NCBI GenBank assembly: GCA_946480475.1
Contig: CAMLJM010000053.1
Span: 1 to 8,448, forward strand
DNA: 8,448 bases
Source: an uncultured Alphaproteobacteria bacterium
GTDB lineage: Bacteria > Pseudomonadota > Alphaproteobacteria > Micavibrionales > Micavibrionaceae
Reading direction: 5' to 3'
Part shown: positions 1-6,586 of the stretch, one piece after another
Numbering within the stretch: the first letter of the stretch is position 1
Layout of the letters: each line of letters begins with the position of its first letter
Notes under the pieces: model-generated
The model's input: the letters and a program-made list of their open reading frames with translations, nothing else
What the model was told of the DNA's origin: nothing
Database searches by the model: none
Position numbers and translations under genes: made by a program

Positions 1-1574
1 GGTGTCGGTTTCAATCCACCCATAACCGTTGCCAGATCAGCGCCGTTCAGCAGGGTTTTGCCTTCGGCGGTCAGTTCTAGATCATAAGAACGGATATCCT
101 GGCCTTTGGCATTTTTGCCCTGCTGTCCCAGCATTTGCAAAAGCGTCAGGTGTTGAACCATCTGCTGTGCTTTGGCTTTTTTCTCAGGTGCCAGTGTGGG
201 GTCTGCCGAGGCGTGCTGGGCGTAGGCAATCAATTTCTCAATGCCAAATATTTCCAGACGTGTTTTCGCTGTAGCGCCCATGACCGCTTTGATATTTGCA
301 TGAGCGGTGCCGTTCAGCAGAATATCGTAGTCACGCGCATTTGCAACGCGTGTATCCTTAACCGTGAGCGATGTACCTGCATTCGTCAAAATCTGCTGTG
401 CGCTTGCCATAGCGGCTATTGCGGCCATGCTGCTGCCCTCAGGGGTTTGCATACTTTGCGCTAGGCTCTTTTCGCCCAATTCTGAAAGCTCTTTCAACGG
501 CACATTGTTAAAGGTCATATCCAGATTGACGGTCGTGGGCATGGCCTTATTCAGGCCTGTGGGTTCTGGCGTGATCGTGAGGTCCGTCATATTCAGGGTC
601 GGATGCAGCATGACTTTGTTGCTGCGAAATCCGCTGCCATCCAAGCCAAATCCGATCCTGGCGATCTTTACATTATTGGCGGGTTTACCGGGTTGCGGCG
701 CGCTTGAAATTTCAATGCCATTTACAGTGATAGTAGAACCAAAACCATCCCACGCCTTGGTCAGGTAATCGAACATGGTGTTATACATGCCCTGAATATG
801 CTGGCCACTGAAGCTGGGGGTATCAGCACCCGTGCTTTCCAGGAAAGCGGCCATTTTATCCTGATAGGCTTTGGCTTCGACGATGGAATAATCCTTGAGC
901 GTGCTCTGGATATCAATCGAAGCGATTTTGGCGACGCTGCCATTGAAGCTACCCAGAACGTTTGTGGCTTTGGCGTTCATCGGGCCGGACCATAACTTGT
1001 TGCTGCCTTCTTTCAGGTCATACATCAAGGTGAATTCCGGAATTGTGATTTTGCTGCCGTCCGTAGGATCGGTGAAAGTAATATTCTTATATTGGCCGTT
1101 CAAACGGACGAAATTCAGAAATTCTTCGTGGAAGATACCCGCAAAATTCTGGCTGCCGATTTCCAGCACGCCATCTTCCTTGCCGGTTTCATCGTACATG
1201 GTGATGGGTGTGGGCAGGGCTACGGTCATCTTCCATTCTTCTTTTTTATCGCCTGGGACGGCATTAATGGAAATCATGCCTAGATTGATTTTTGATTTAT
1301 CGGATTGAACTGTTGTGATGTGCGGGAGCGTAATGGCGTAGTAATTATCGCCTGGCTCTACCATGACTTCGCCTTCGGTCAGCAGATCGCCGCCCTGGGA
1401 TTTGGATTGCGCCCGTGAGCGTTCAATCATCTCGTTCATCAGGGTTTTCAGGCGCTTGCCATCGGCAGCGCTCATGGCGGCCTGGGCAGATTGGGGCAGG
1501 AGCAGGGATAAAAGCGCCAGAGAAATCAGGGCGCGCCTTGAAATCTGGGGGGAAATCCGTTGAAAAATAACCAT
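1..1574 (-). CDS. Large Sec-exported protein of unknown function, 3' end cut by window edge
   Basis: An open reading frame runs without a stop from the ATG at 1574 to base 1 (524 full codons), so the C-terminus lies outside the window. The start is supported by a good Shine-Dalgarno (AGGAGA, 1587-1582) eight bases upstream. The N-terminus is a classic signal peptide: Arg13-Arg14, a Leu-rich core at about 16-27, and an AQA cleavage site ending at residue 32. This predicts a periplasmic or outer-envelope location. The rest is hydrophilic, rich in Thr, Asn, Lys and Asp, with many alternating beta-strand-like segments, for example around residues 265-330, and a more helical Ala/Gln/Lys-rich part near 440-495. 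No catalytic motif is evident. The general look (signal peptide, long beta-rich body, late 'LELTAEGKTLLNG' stretch) recalls YdgA/DUF945 or the alphaproteobacterial DUF2125 exported proteins, but I could not confirm either. It is divergently transcribed from the helicase. The reading frame is certain; the family is not. Confidence 0.85.
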   Translation of the reverse strand, partial: MVIFQRISPQISRRALISLALLSLLLPQSAQAAMSAADGKRLKTLMNEMIERSRAQSKSQGGDLLTEGEVMVEPGDNYYAITLPHITTVQSDKSKINLGMISINAVPGDKKEEWKMTVALPTPITMYDETGKEDGVLEIGSQNFAGIFHEEFLNFVRLNGQYKNITFTDPTDGSKITIPEFTLMYDLKEGSNKLWSGPMNAKATNVLGSFNGSVAKIASIDIQSTLKDYSIVEAKAYQDKMAAFLESTGADTPSFSGQHIQGMYNTMFDYLTKAWDGFGSTITVNGIEISSAPQPGKPANNVKIARIGFGLDGSGFRSNKVMLHPTLNMTDLTITPEPTGLNKAMPTTVNLDMTFNNVPLKELSELGEKSLAQSMQTPEGSSMAAIAAMASAQQILTNAGTSLTVKDTRVANARDYDILLNGTAHANIKAVMGATAKTRLEIFGIEKLIAYAQHASADPTLAPEKKAKAQQMVQHLTLLQMLGQQGKNAKGQDIRSYDLELTAEGKTLLNGADLATVMGGLKPT

Positions 1575-1581
1575 AATGATA

Positions 1582-1602
1582 TCTCCTGTGACCCGCATTA
1601 TA
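1582..1602 (-). promoter_or_regulatory. Putative -10 box and ribosome binding site of the exported-protein gene
   Basis: On the minus strand a perfect TATAAT lies at 1602-1597, followed by AGGAGA at 1587-1582 and the ATG at 1574. Initiation about seven bases after the -10 box would give a leader of roughly 16 bases that just contains the Shine-Dalgarno. I see no convincing -35 hexamer at 16-18 bases spacing. The ribosome binding site is solid; the promoter is a motif-level call. Confidence 0.5.
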
Positions 1603-1628
1603 TAAGTATAAAGAAGGCACATTTTAGG
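1601..1628 (+). promoter_or_regulatory. Possible -10 box and weak ribosome binding site of the helicase gene
   Basis: TATAAG (1601-1606) and TATAAA (1607-1612) lie in tandem on the plus strand, 27-38 bases before the helicase ATG. They overlap the -10 box of the divergent gene. No clear -35 element is seen. The only Shine-Dalgarno-like bases before the ATG are TAGG at 1625-1628, ten bases upstream, which predicts modest translation initiation. Confidence 0.3.
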
Positions 1629-1638
1629 CGCGGACGCA

Positions 1639-4512
1639 ATGCAGGTTCTTGGGCAGCTTAGTAATCATTCCATAAAAACTAATAGCCCGGTCATGGCGGT
1701 CCTGGGGCCTACCAACACGGGCAAAACGCATTACGCGCTGGAGCAGATGGTAACATACGCAACAGGCGTAATCGGGTTCCCGCTGCGATTGCTGGCGCGT
1801 GAGAATTATGACCGCTTGGTGAAGCTTAAAGGTGTTCAGGCTGTTGCCCTTGTGACGGGTGAGGAAAAGATCGTACCCCGTCATGCGCGATATTTCGTCT
1901 GCACAGTGGAGGCCATGCCGCTTGACCAGCGGTTTGAGTTTCTGGCGGTGGATGAAATACAGCTGTGTGCCGATCCCGAGCGGGGACATATTTTCACTGA
2001 CCGGTTACTGCGCGCACGCGGCGAAAAGATCACGTTGTTTCTCGGGTCTGACACGATGCAGCCGATCATGAATTACCTGATTCCCGGTATCGAATTTCAG
2101 AGTCGTCCGCGTTTATCGAATCTCACATACAAAGGTTTCAAAAAACTCACACGATTGCCCAAGCGCAGCGCGGTTGTCGCGTTCTCGGTGGATGATGTAT
2201 ATACCCTGGCGGATATGATAAGACGCCAGCGCGGCGGTACTGCCGTTGTGCTGGGGGCATTGTCACCGCGCACGCGCAATCGCCAGGTTGAAATGTACCA
2301 GGCGGGCGAGGTCGATTTCATGGTGGCGACTGATGCCATCGGTATGGGCCTGAACATGGACATCCATCATGTGGCGTTGGCTGCCACACGTAAATTTGAC
2401 GGCCAGCATGCCCGGCATTTATCCGTGGCCGAAATGGCCCAAATTGCCGGGCGCGCAGGACGCCACACCTCTGACGGCACTTTCGGTGTTACAGGCCCGG
2501 TCCGGGGGCTGGATGATGATGTGGTTGAGGCCATAGAACGACACCAGTTCGAGCCCCTGCCGGCCATTTGCTGGCGCAACAGTCTCATTGATTTTACCAG
2601 CCCGCAGACCCTGCTCGCCTCGCTGGAGCGGGGGGCTGGTAACGGGGTACTCATCAAGGGGCGACCCGCGGATGATTACCTCTCGCTGGTCAGCCTGATG
2701 AACCGGGATGACATATTGGCCCGTGCCACCGAAATTCCCCGGGTCCGGCTGCTGTGGGATGTCTGCCAGATCCCGGATTTCCGCAAGACCATGAACGAAA
2801 ACCACCAGGAAATGGTGGCTGATGTCTTTACGGACCTGATCGATTTTGGGGCAGTCCGGGAGGACCGGGTGGCGGACCAGATCCGCCGTCTGGACCGTCT
2901 GGACGGGGATGTCGATACCCTGATGTCCCGCATTGCACATGTGCGCACTTGGACGTATATTACCCATAAATCCGAATGGGTCAGGAATGCCGACGAATGG
3001 GCCGATAAAGCCCGTGCGATCGAGGACAAGTTGTCCGATGCCCTTCACGAAGGATTGATGCGGCGCTTTGTCGATAGACGGTCGGCCACATTGATCCGTG
3101 CGATGGAAAAGGGTGGCAGTCTGCTCGCGGGTGTGCGTCCCAATGGGGAAGTGGTTGTCGAAGGCGAGGAAGTCGGGCATCTTGAGGGCTTCCGTTTTGT
3201 GCCGGATTCTTCCGCAACCGGACGGGACTTTAAAGCAGTGATGGCAGCAGCGCGCGGAGCGCTGAGGCCCGAAATACAGAAACGGTTACGAGTGATGCTG
3301 AACGCGGTGCCTAAACAATTTCGTCTGAACGATGATGGTCATATCCTGTATCAGGCTGATCCCACAAATCCGATGCCGGGTGTCGTGGTTGCGACTGTAG
3401 TCAAAGGCGCAAGCGCGCTGCAGCCGGATATTACTGTGCTGGACACCAACCTGATCGAAGGTCAGGACCGTGAAGCGGTTACAGCTAAACTGAAAGAATG
3501 GCTGAAGGGGCATATTGCCACAGTGCTCGAGCCGCTCGTTGCGCTTGAGAAAGAGGATGAGGGCATCGCGGCCCCTGTGCGCGGTATCGCTTTCCAGGTT
3601 TATGAGGCGATGGGTATTGTTCCCCGTGCGAAGCTGGAAGAACTGATTGCGGGACTTGATCCTGAGATGCGCAAAGTGCTGCGTACAAAACAGATCAAGC
3701 TGGGGCCGATCCTTGTTTTCATTCCGGCTTTGAATAAACCAGCCGCCGTGCATTTACGTGCGTTGTTGTGGAGCCTGTGGAATGATAAGGCACTGCCTGC
3801 TAAAATCCCGTCCGATGGTATGGTTTCCAAATCTCTTATGAACGAGACGGATGTTAATCTTGAGTTTTTCAGTGCGATTGGTTATCCGGTTTATGCGAAC
3901 CGAGCGATCCGCGTTGATATGCTCGACCGTATCATCAGCGCAATTTACGATAGCGCCAAGGATGGTACATTTAAGGCCACACACGCGATGGCGGAATGGC
4001 TGGGGTGCTCCATTCCCGATCTCTATGCCGTGATCGAGGCGATGGGTCATAAGAAGATCAGCGATCCGCAGGAGCAAAAGATTGCCGAGTCTGTCGCGGT
4101 GACAGATGCGGCTATAGCCGTTGTTGAAGCGCCTGCCCCCGAAGCCGTTTCTGAAGTTGTTACGGAAGCAGCGCCTGTGGAAACACCGGTATCGCCTGCG
4201 GCGCCTGTAAAACCTGAACTGGCGACGTTCCGTTTGCGCAAGGGTAAGGCTTATGGCGAACAAGGCGGTGAACGTAAACCACGTGAAAGCCAGCCCAGCG
4301 AGAAAAAGCAATTCCGCAACGCTGATAAGAAGCCGTTCAATAGAGATGAAAAACGCAAACCGCGTAAAGAAGGCGGACGTAAACCCGATAAGTTCGGTGA
4401 CCGCAAAGAGCGTGAACGCGATAACCGGGAGCCTCGTGTCGTGGCTTCGGCGGCAGCGAGCAGTGTGGGTGAATCCCCGTTCTCGGTTTTGCAGAAATTG
4501 AAAACCAAGTAA
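1639..4512 (+). CDS. SUV3-type ATP-dependent RNA helicase
   Basis: This is a superfamily 2 helicase of the SUV3 branch, which unwinds RNA using ATP. In mitochondria the homolog works with a degradosome exonuclease; the bacterial role is less defined. Visible motifs: Walker A GPTNTGKT (23-30), GFPLRLLARENYDR (46-59, motif Ia), TGEEK (73-77), DEIQ Walker B (105-108), GSDT (136-139, motif III-like), VVLGALSPRTRNRQ (203-216, motif IV region), VATDAIGMGLNMD (229-241, motif V) and QIAGRAGR (268-275, motif VI). The segment 438-490 matches the SUV3 C-terminal helical region. After about residue 810 comes an Ala/Pro/Val/Glu-rich linker, then a very basic Lys/Arg-rich tail (about 858-935) ending in SPFSVLQKLKTK, all likely disordered and RNA-binding. 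The length of 957 fits alphaproteobacterial relatives of roughly 900-1100 residues. The ATG at 1639 is chosen because the next (Met19, base 1693) would leave almost nothing before Walker A and has no ribosome binding site. It starts a plus-strand run with the next two genes. The cellular role beyond RNA helicase is inferred. Confidence 0.95.
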   Translation: MQVLGQLSNHSIKTNSPVMAVLGPTNTGKTHYALEQMVTYATGVIGFPLRLLARENYDRLVKLKGVQAVALVTGEEKIVPRHARYFVCTVEAMPLDQRFEFLAVDEIQLCADPERGHIFTDRLLRARGEKITLFLGSDTMQPIMNYLIPGIEFQSRPRLSNLTYKGFKKLTRLPKRSAVVAFSVDDVYTLADMIRRQRGGTAVVLGALSPRTRNRQVEMYQAGEVDFMVATDAIGMGLNMDIHHVALAATRKFDGQHARHLSVAEMAQIAGRAGRHTSDGTFGVTGPVRGLDDDVVEAIERHQFEPLPAICWRNSLIDFTSPQTLLASLERGAGNGVLIKGRPADDYLSLVSLMNRDDILARATEIPRVRLLWDVCQIPDFRKTMNENHQEMVADVFTDLIDFGAVREDRVADQIRRLDRLDGDVDTLMSRIAHVRTWTYITHKSEWVRNADEWADKARAIEDKLSDALHEGLMRRFVDRRSATLIRAMEKGGSLLAGVRPNGEVVVEGEEVGHLEGFRFVPDSSATGRDFKAVMAAARGALRPEIQKRLRVMLNAVPKQFRLNDDGHILYQADPTNPMPGVVVATVVKGASALQPDITVLDTNLIEGQDREAVTAKLKEWLKGHIATVLEPLVALEKEDEGIAAPVRGIAFQVYEAMGIVPRAKLEELIAGLDPEMRKVLRTKQIKLGPILVFIPALNKPAAVHLRALLWSLWNDKALPAKIPSDGMVSKSLMNETDVNLEFFSAIGYPVYANRAIRVDMLDRIISAIYDSAKDGTFKATHAMAEWLGCSIPDLYAVIEAMGHKKISDPQEQKIAESVAVTDAAIAVVEAPAPEAVSEVVTEAAPVETPVSPAAPVKPELATFRLRKGKAYGEQGGERKPRESQPSEKKQFRNADKKPFNRDEKRKPRKEGGRKPDKFGDRKERERDNREPRVVASAAASSVGESPFSVLQKLKTK

Positions 4513-4519
4513 GTTTGTT

Positions 4520-4897
4520 ATGTGCAAGCATGTCTGTCTTACCCTGATGATCGGCATGATGCTGCTGGGCTATAGCGCGCAGGCGCAGGCCGATACGCAG
4601 TTTTCAGGCGCCTATCTTTTGCATGTTTGTGAAATGGACGACAAGGGCCGTGAGATTGTTAAGGGCGGGCATACAGCATGCCAGTCCTATATATCTGGTG
4701 TCATTGATTATCATCGGATATTACAGTCTATGAAGTTGGCGCCGAAGATCGATGTGTGTGTGCCTACGAAAACGCCCATTGTGAATGTTCACCGTATTGT
4801 TCTTGCCTACCTGCGCAAGCACAAGGAGAATGATGCTTTTATTGCTGCACCAGCTGTTACAATGGCTCTTTACAAAGCATATCCCTGCAAGAAATAA
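4520..4897 (+). CDS. Small secreted Rap1a/Tai-like protein
   Basis: A 125-residue protein with a signal peptide (Lys3, hydrophobic core about 7-18, cleavage after AQAQA at about residue 24), so the mature protein of about 100 residues is periplasmic. The pattern fits the Rap1a/Tai family (PF18602): an early Cys (C37), C54 just before a SYISGVIDYH segment, a CVP motif (C80), a helix ending near residue 102 and a C-terminal ALYKAYPC (C123). Four Cys in the mature part suggest two disulfides. Characterised Rap1a members in Serratia are immunity proteins against type VI secretion effectors, but many family members stand alone with unknown roles. No effector or secretion gene is nearby. The start lies seven bases after the helicase stop with no good Shine-Dalgarno, suggesting translational coupling. 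The gene is secure, the family assignment good, an immunity function unsupported. Confidence 0.8.
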   Translation: MCKHVCLTLMIGMMLLGYSAQAQADTQFSGAYLLHVCEMDDKGREIVKGGHTACQSYISGVIDYHRILQSMKLAPKIDVCVPTKTPIVNVHRIVLAYLRKHKENDAFIAAPAVTMALYKAYPCKK

Positions 4898-5440
4898 ATG
4901 GAAGATTTAAGAGAACAGCCCGTTATAAGGATTAAGCCTGAAGAGGGTGAACGTTTCCTGCCGAATAATTTCTATGATGTGATTGCGCATCGTTATTTCC
5001 CTGTTCTGAGTCTTACATATATTGCGGCATTATTGGGGATTGCGATCAAACTATCAGGGCCTGAGGCCGGATTTGTTCATTATTTTTTCCAATCCTCTAA
5101 AGCATACCAGATGAGTGACTGGGTAGCGATTTGGGTTTCTGTGCCGGCGATTGTCTGGATCTTGATCAATGGTACCTTTCATATGAGACGCCAAGCAGAT
5201 ATCTGGTACAAGGTGACAGCGGGTCTAATGGTAGTAACCTTGCTTTTAAGCCTGTTGCTTTTTCCCATGAGCGATTTTGGTGGGCATTTCGGTTACAGCT
5301 TGCGCCTGTTTATGGTGGCGACCATTCCTATTTTTATCGTGCAATATTTCTTTTTTGTGCGCGGCGGATTGCCAGCACGTTTGGCGTGGCCTCTCACCGT
5401 AGCGGGCCTGACATTCTTTATTTATGGGTTGATCCTGTAA
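4898..5440 (+). CDS. Unrecognised multi-pass inner-membrane protein
   Basis: A 180-residue membrane protein that I cannot assign to a family. An acidic and basic N-terminal stretch of about 30 residues is followed by probable membrane segments at about 33-52, 75-93, 105-123, 133-153 and 160-179, so four or five passes. Short polar loops carry HMRRQADIWYK (95-105) and PMSDFGGHFGY (123-133). No catalytic or metal-binding signature stands out, although His95, His130 and several Asp or Tyr residues sit near membrane borders. The ATG directly follows the TAA of the upstream Rap1a-like gene (TAAATG, no intervening base) and has no strong Shine-Dalgarno, which points to stop-start coupling and a shared transcript. 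The size and hydrophobic pattern resemble small membrane proteins of the DUF or Yip1-like kind, but no specific match is claimed. Base use is similar to that of its neighbours. It is a real gene by length, membrane pattern and coupling; the function is unknown. Confidence 0.8.
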   Translation: MEDLREQPVIRIKPEEGERFLPNNFYDVIAHRYFPVLSLTYIAALLGIAIKLSGPEAGFVHYFFQSSKAYQMSDWVAIWVSVPAIVWILINGTFHMRRQADIWYKVTAGLMVVTLLLSLLLFPMSDFGGHFGYSLRLFMVATIPIFIVQYFFFVRGGLPARLAWPLTVAGLTFFIYGLIL

Positions 5441-5482
5441 AGAGCGGCCTTGAGAAAGACTGCCTTATTTGTCTTGTTTATA
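5441..5482. other. Convergent intergenic gap with only a weak hairpin
   Basis: Forty-two bases separate the convergent ends of the membrane-protein gene and the permease gene. The only inverted repeat I find is AAGAC (5456-5460) with GTCTT (5471-5475), five pairs around a ten-base A/T-containing loop, without a proper T-run on either side. It could act as a poor bidirectional terminator, but I would not rely on it. Confidence 0.25.
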
Positions 5483-6562
5483 TTAAAGATTATTCATGAT
5501 CCATCCCAGCAGCAGGATCTGCGGTACTGTCAGAAGAGGCAGTGACAGTGCGATCTTCCAGCTTTTGGTGATCTGGCGCAGGACCAGAATTTCTGTGTAA
5601 TCCGTAGAAACACCTGCCATCAGGAATGTGAAGCCATTGCCGGGCGCGGCGGCCCGTGTCACCAGTTCAGCGCCTATGGGTGTTGAACCTTCGGAACATA
5701 CTTCAACAATCGTTGTAACCAGCAAGGTTAGGAACAGGCCCAGGATGGTTGGTCCAAAATAAGTACCCATTATGTCATCCGGTACAAAGGTGCGGATCAA
5801 CGCTGCCAATACGACGCCGAGAAAGAGCCAGCGCATCACCATAATGCTTTCGCTGAAGCCTTGCTTCAGGACATCGCGCAACCATGCAGGCGTGAATTTA
5901 AAAGCGGCCAGACGCTGTTTGAAATCAGCCTTCATATTGAAATCAGGATTAGGTGCAACTTCGTGCGGGTTCGGGGGTAATTTTCCTCGTCTCACGAGTT
6001 CGAGATATAGAATACCTGTGACAATCGCAATCAGCGCCGAACCACCCATAAAAGCAAGCGTCCAGGGCAAGCCAATCAACGAAATCAGAATTAGGGTGAG
6101 GGTGATAGAGTTCCAGGGGCTGGCAATCAGGAAGGCCATTACCTGAGCGAGCGAGGCGCCGCGTTCATAAAGTTTGGCGCCTACCATGAGAATTCCATGA
6201 GAGCATAAATCAAGAAGTAATCCCGCAAGTGTGGCGCGGATGACACCGCTTACCGTATCTCCACGTCCCATGATGGCCTGAAAATACTCACGGGGTACAC
6301 GTGACATCAGGCCGACGGCGACAATACCCCCTGCTATGCCCCACCACATCACGCTCATAAGGCTGACAACCGCATGGGCAAACATGCTTAAATAAGGAAT
6401 ATCCATACCTGTGAAATGGACGATAAACCCCAGTGTAATGATGGAGAGCATAGTCCAGAGCAAATAATCAATATTGCTACCATGGCTGGGGTGGCAATGA
6501 TTACCGTGGTTTTGCCCGTGTTCTTGACCGGGTGCGGGTTCTGGTTTGCAGCAGCTACTCAT
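5483..6562 (-). CDS. YraQ/ArsP-superfamily permease with His/Cys-rich N-terminus
   Basis: A 359-residue inner-membrane permease of the PF03773 group (COG0701, YraQ/UPF0718, which includes the organoarsenical exporter ArsP and proposed Cu/Zn efflux members). It has two similar halves. The first carries LLLDLCSHG (115-123) followed by AKLYERGAS and AFLIASPWNS. The second carries TIVEVCSEGSTPIGAEL (284-300) followed by FLMAGVSTDYTE. Probable membrane segments lie at about 33-51, 65-86, 107-128, 140-160, 164-187, 242-260, 270-287, 308-326 and 334-357, with a polar linker at 190-235. Residues 1-29 are rich in metal ligands (Cys 4, 5, 23; His 15, 19, 22, 24, 27), a plausible cytosolic metal-binding tail. 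The conserved signature in ArsP-like proteins is CSCG; here it is CSHG and CSEG, so the substrate may differ. The gene starts 24 bases after S49 peptidase A and is probably co-transcribed. The family is clear, the substrate unknown. Confidence 0.88.
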   Translation of the reverse strand: MSSCCKPEPAPGQEHGQNHGNHCHPSHGSNIDYLLWTMLSIITLGFIVHFTGMDIPYLSMFAHAVVSLMSVMWWGIAGGIVAVGLMSRVPREYFQAIMGRGDTVSGVIRATLAGLLLDLCSHGILMVGAKLYERGASLAQVMAFLIASPWNSITLTLILISLIGLPWTLAFMGGSALIAIVTGILYLELVRRGKLPPNPHEVAPNPDFNMKADFKQRLAAFKFTPAWLRDVLKQGFSESIMVMRWLFLGVVLAALIRTFVPDDIMGTYFGPTILGLFLTLLVTTIVEVCSEGSTPIGAELVTRAAAPGNGFTFLMAGVSTDYTEILVLRQITKSWKIALSLPLLTVPQILLLGWIMNNL

Positions 6563-6586
6563 ACAAAATAGTTAGCACGAAAAGGC

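Noticed and set aside
364..1308. Plus-strand open frames of 134 and 137 codons opposite the exported-protein gene
   Set aside because: They are shadows of the uninterrupted minus-strand frame, which has a signal peptide and a good ribosome binding site.
2419..3180. 253-codon open frame antisense to the helicase core
   Set aside because: It lies opposite a strongly conserved helicase region where plus-strand codon constraint keeps the antisense frame open. Its translation has no recognisable domain.
3754..4557. 267-codon open frame antisense to the helicase tail
   Set aside because: It mirrors the repetitive basic tail of the helicase, has a low-complexity Arg/Phe-rich translation, no family resemblance and no ribosome binding site. 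The plus-strand helicase explains the region.
4520..4897. Type VI secretion immunity function for the Rap1a-like protein
   Set aside because: No effector, VgrG, Hcp or other secretion gene is in the window, and many family members occur without one.
5131..5499. 122-codon plus-strand frame overlapping the membrane-protein gene and the permease end
   Set aside because: It is an alternative frame inside the 180-residue membrane protein, without a start signal or protein-like features.
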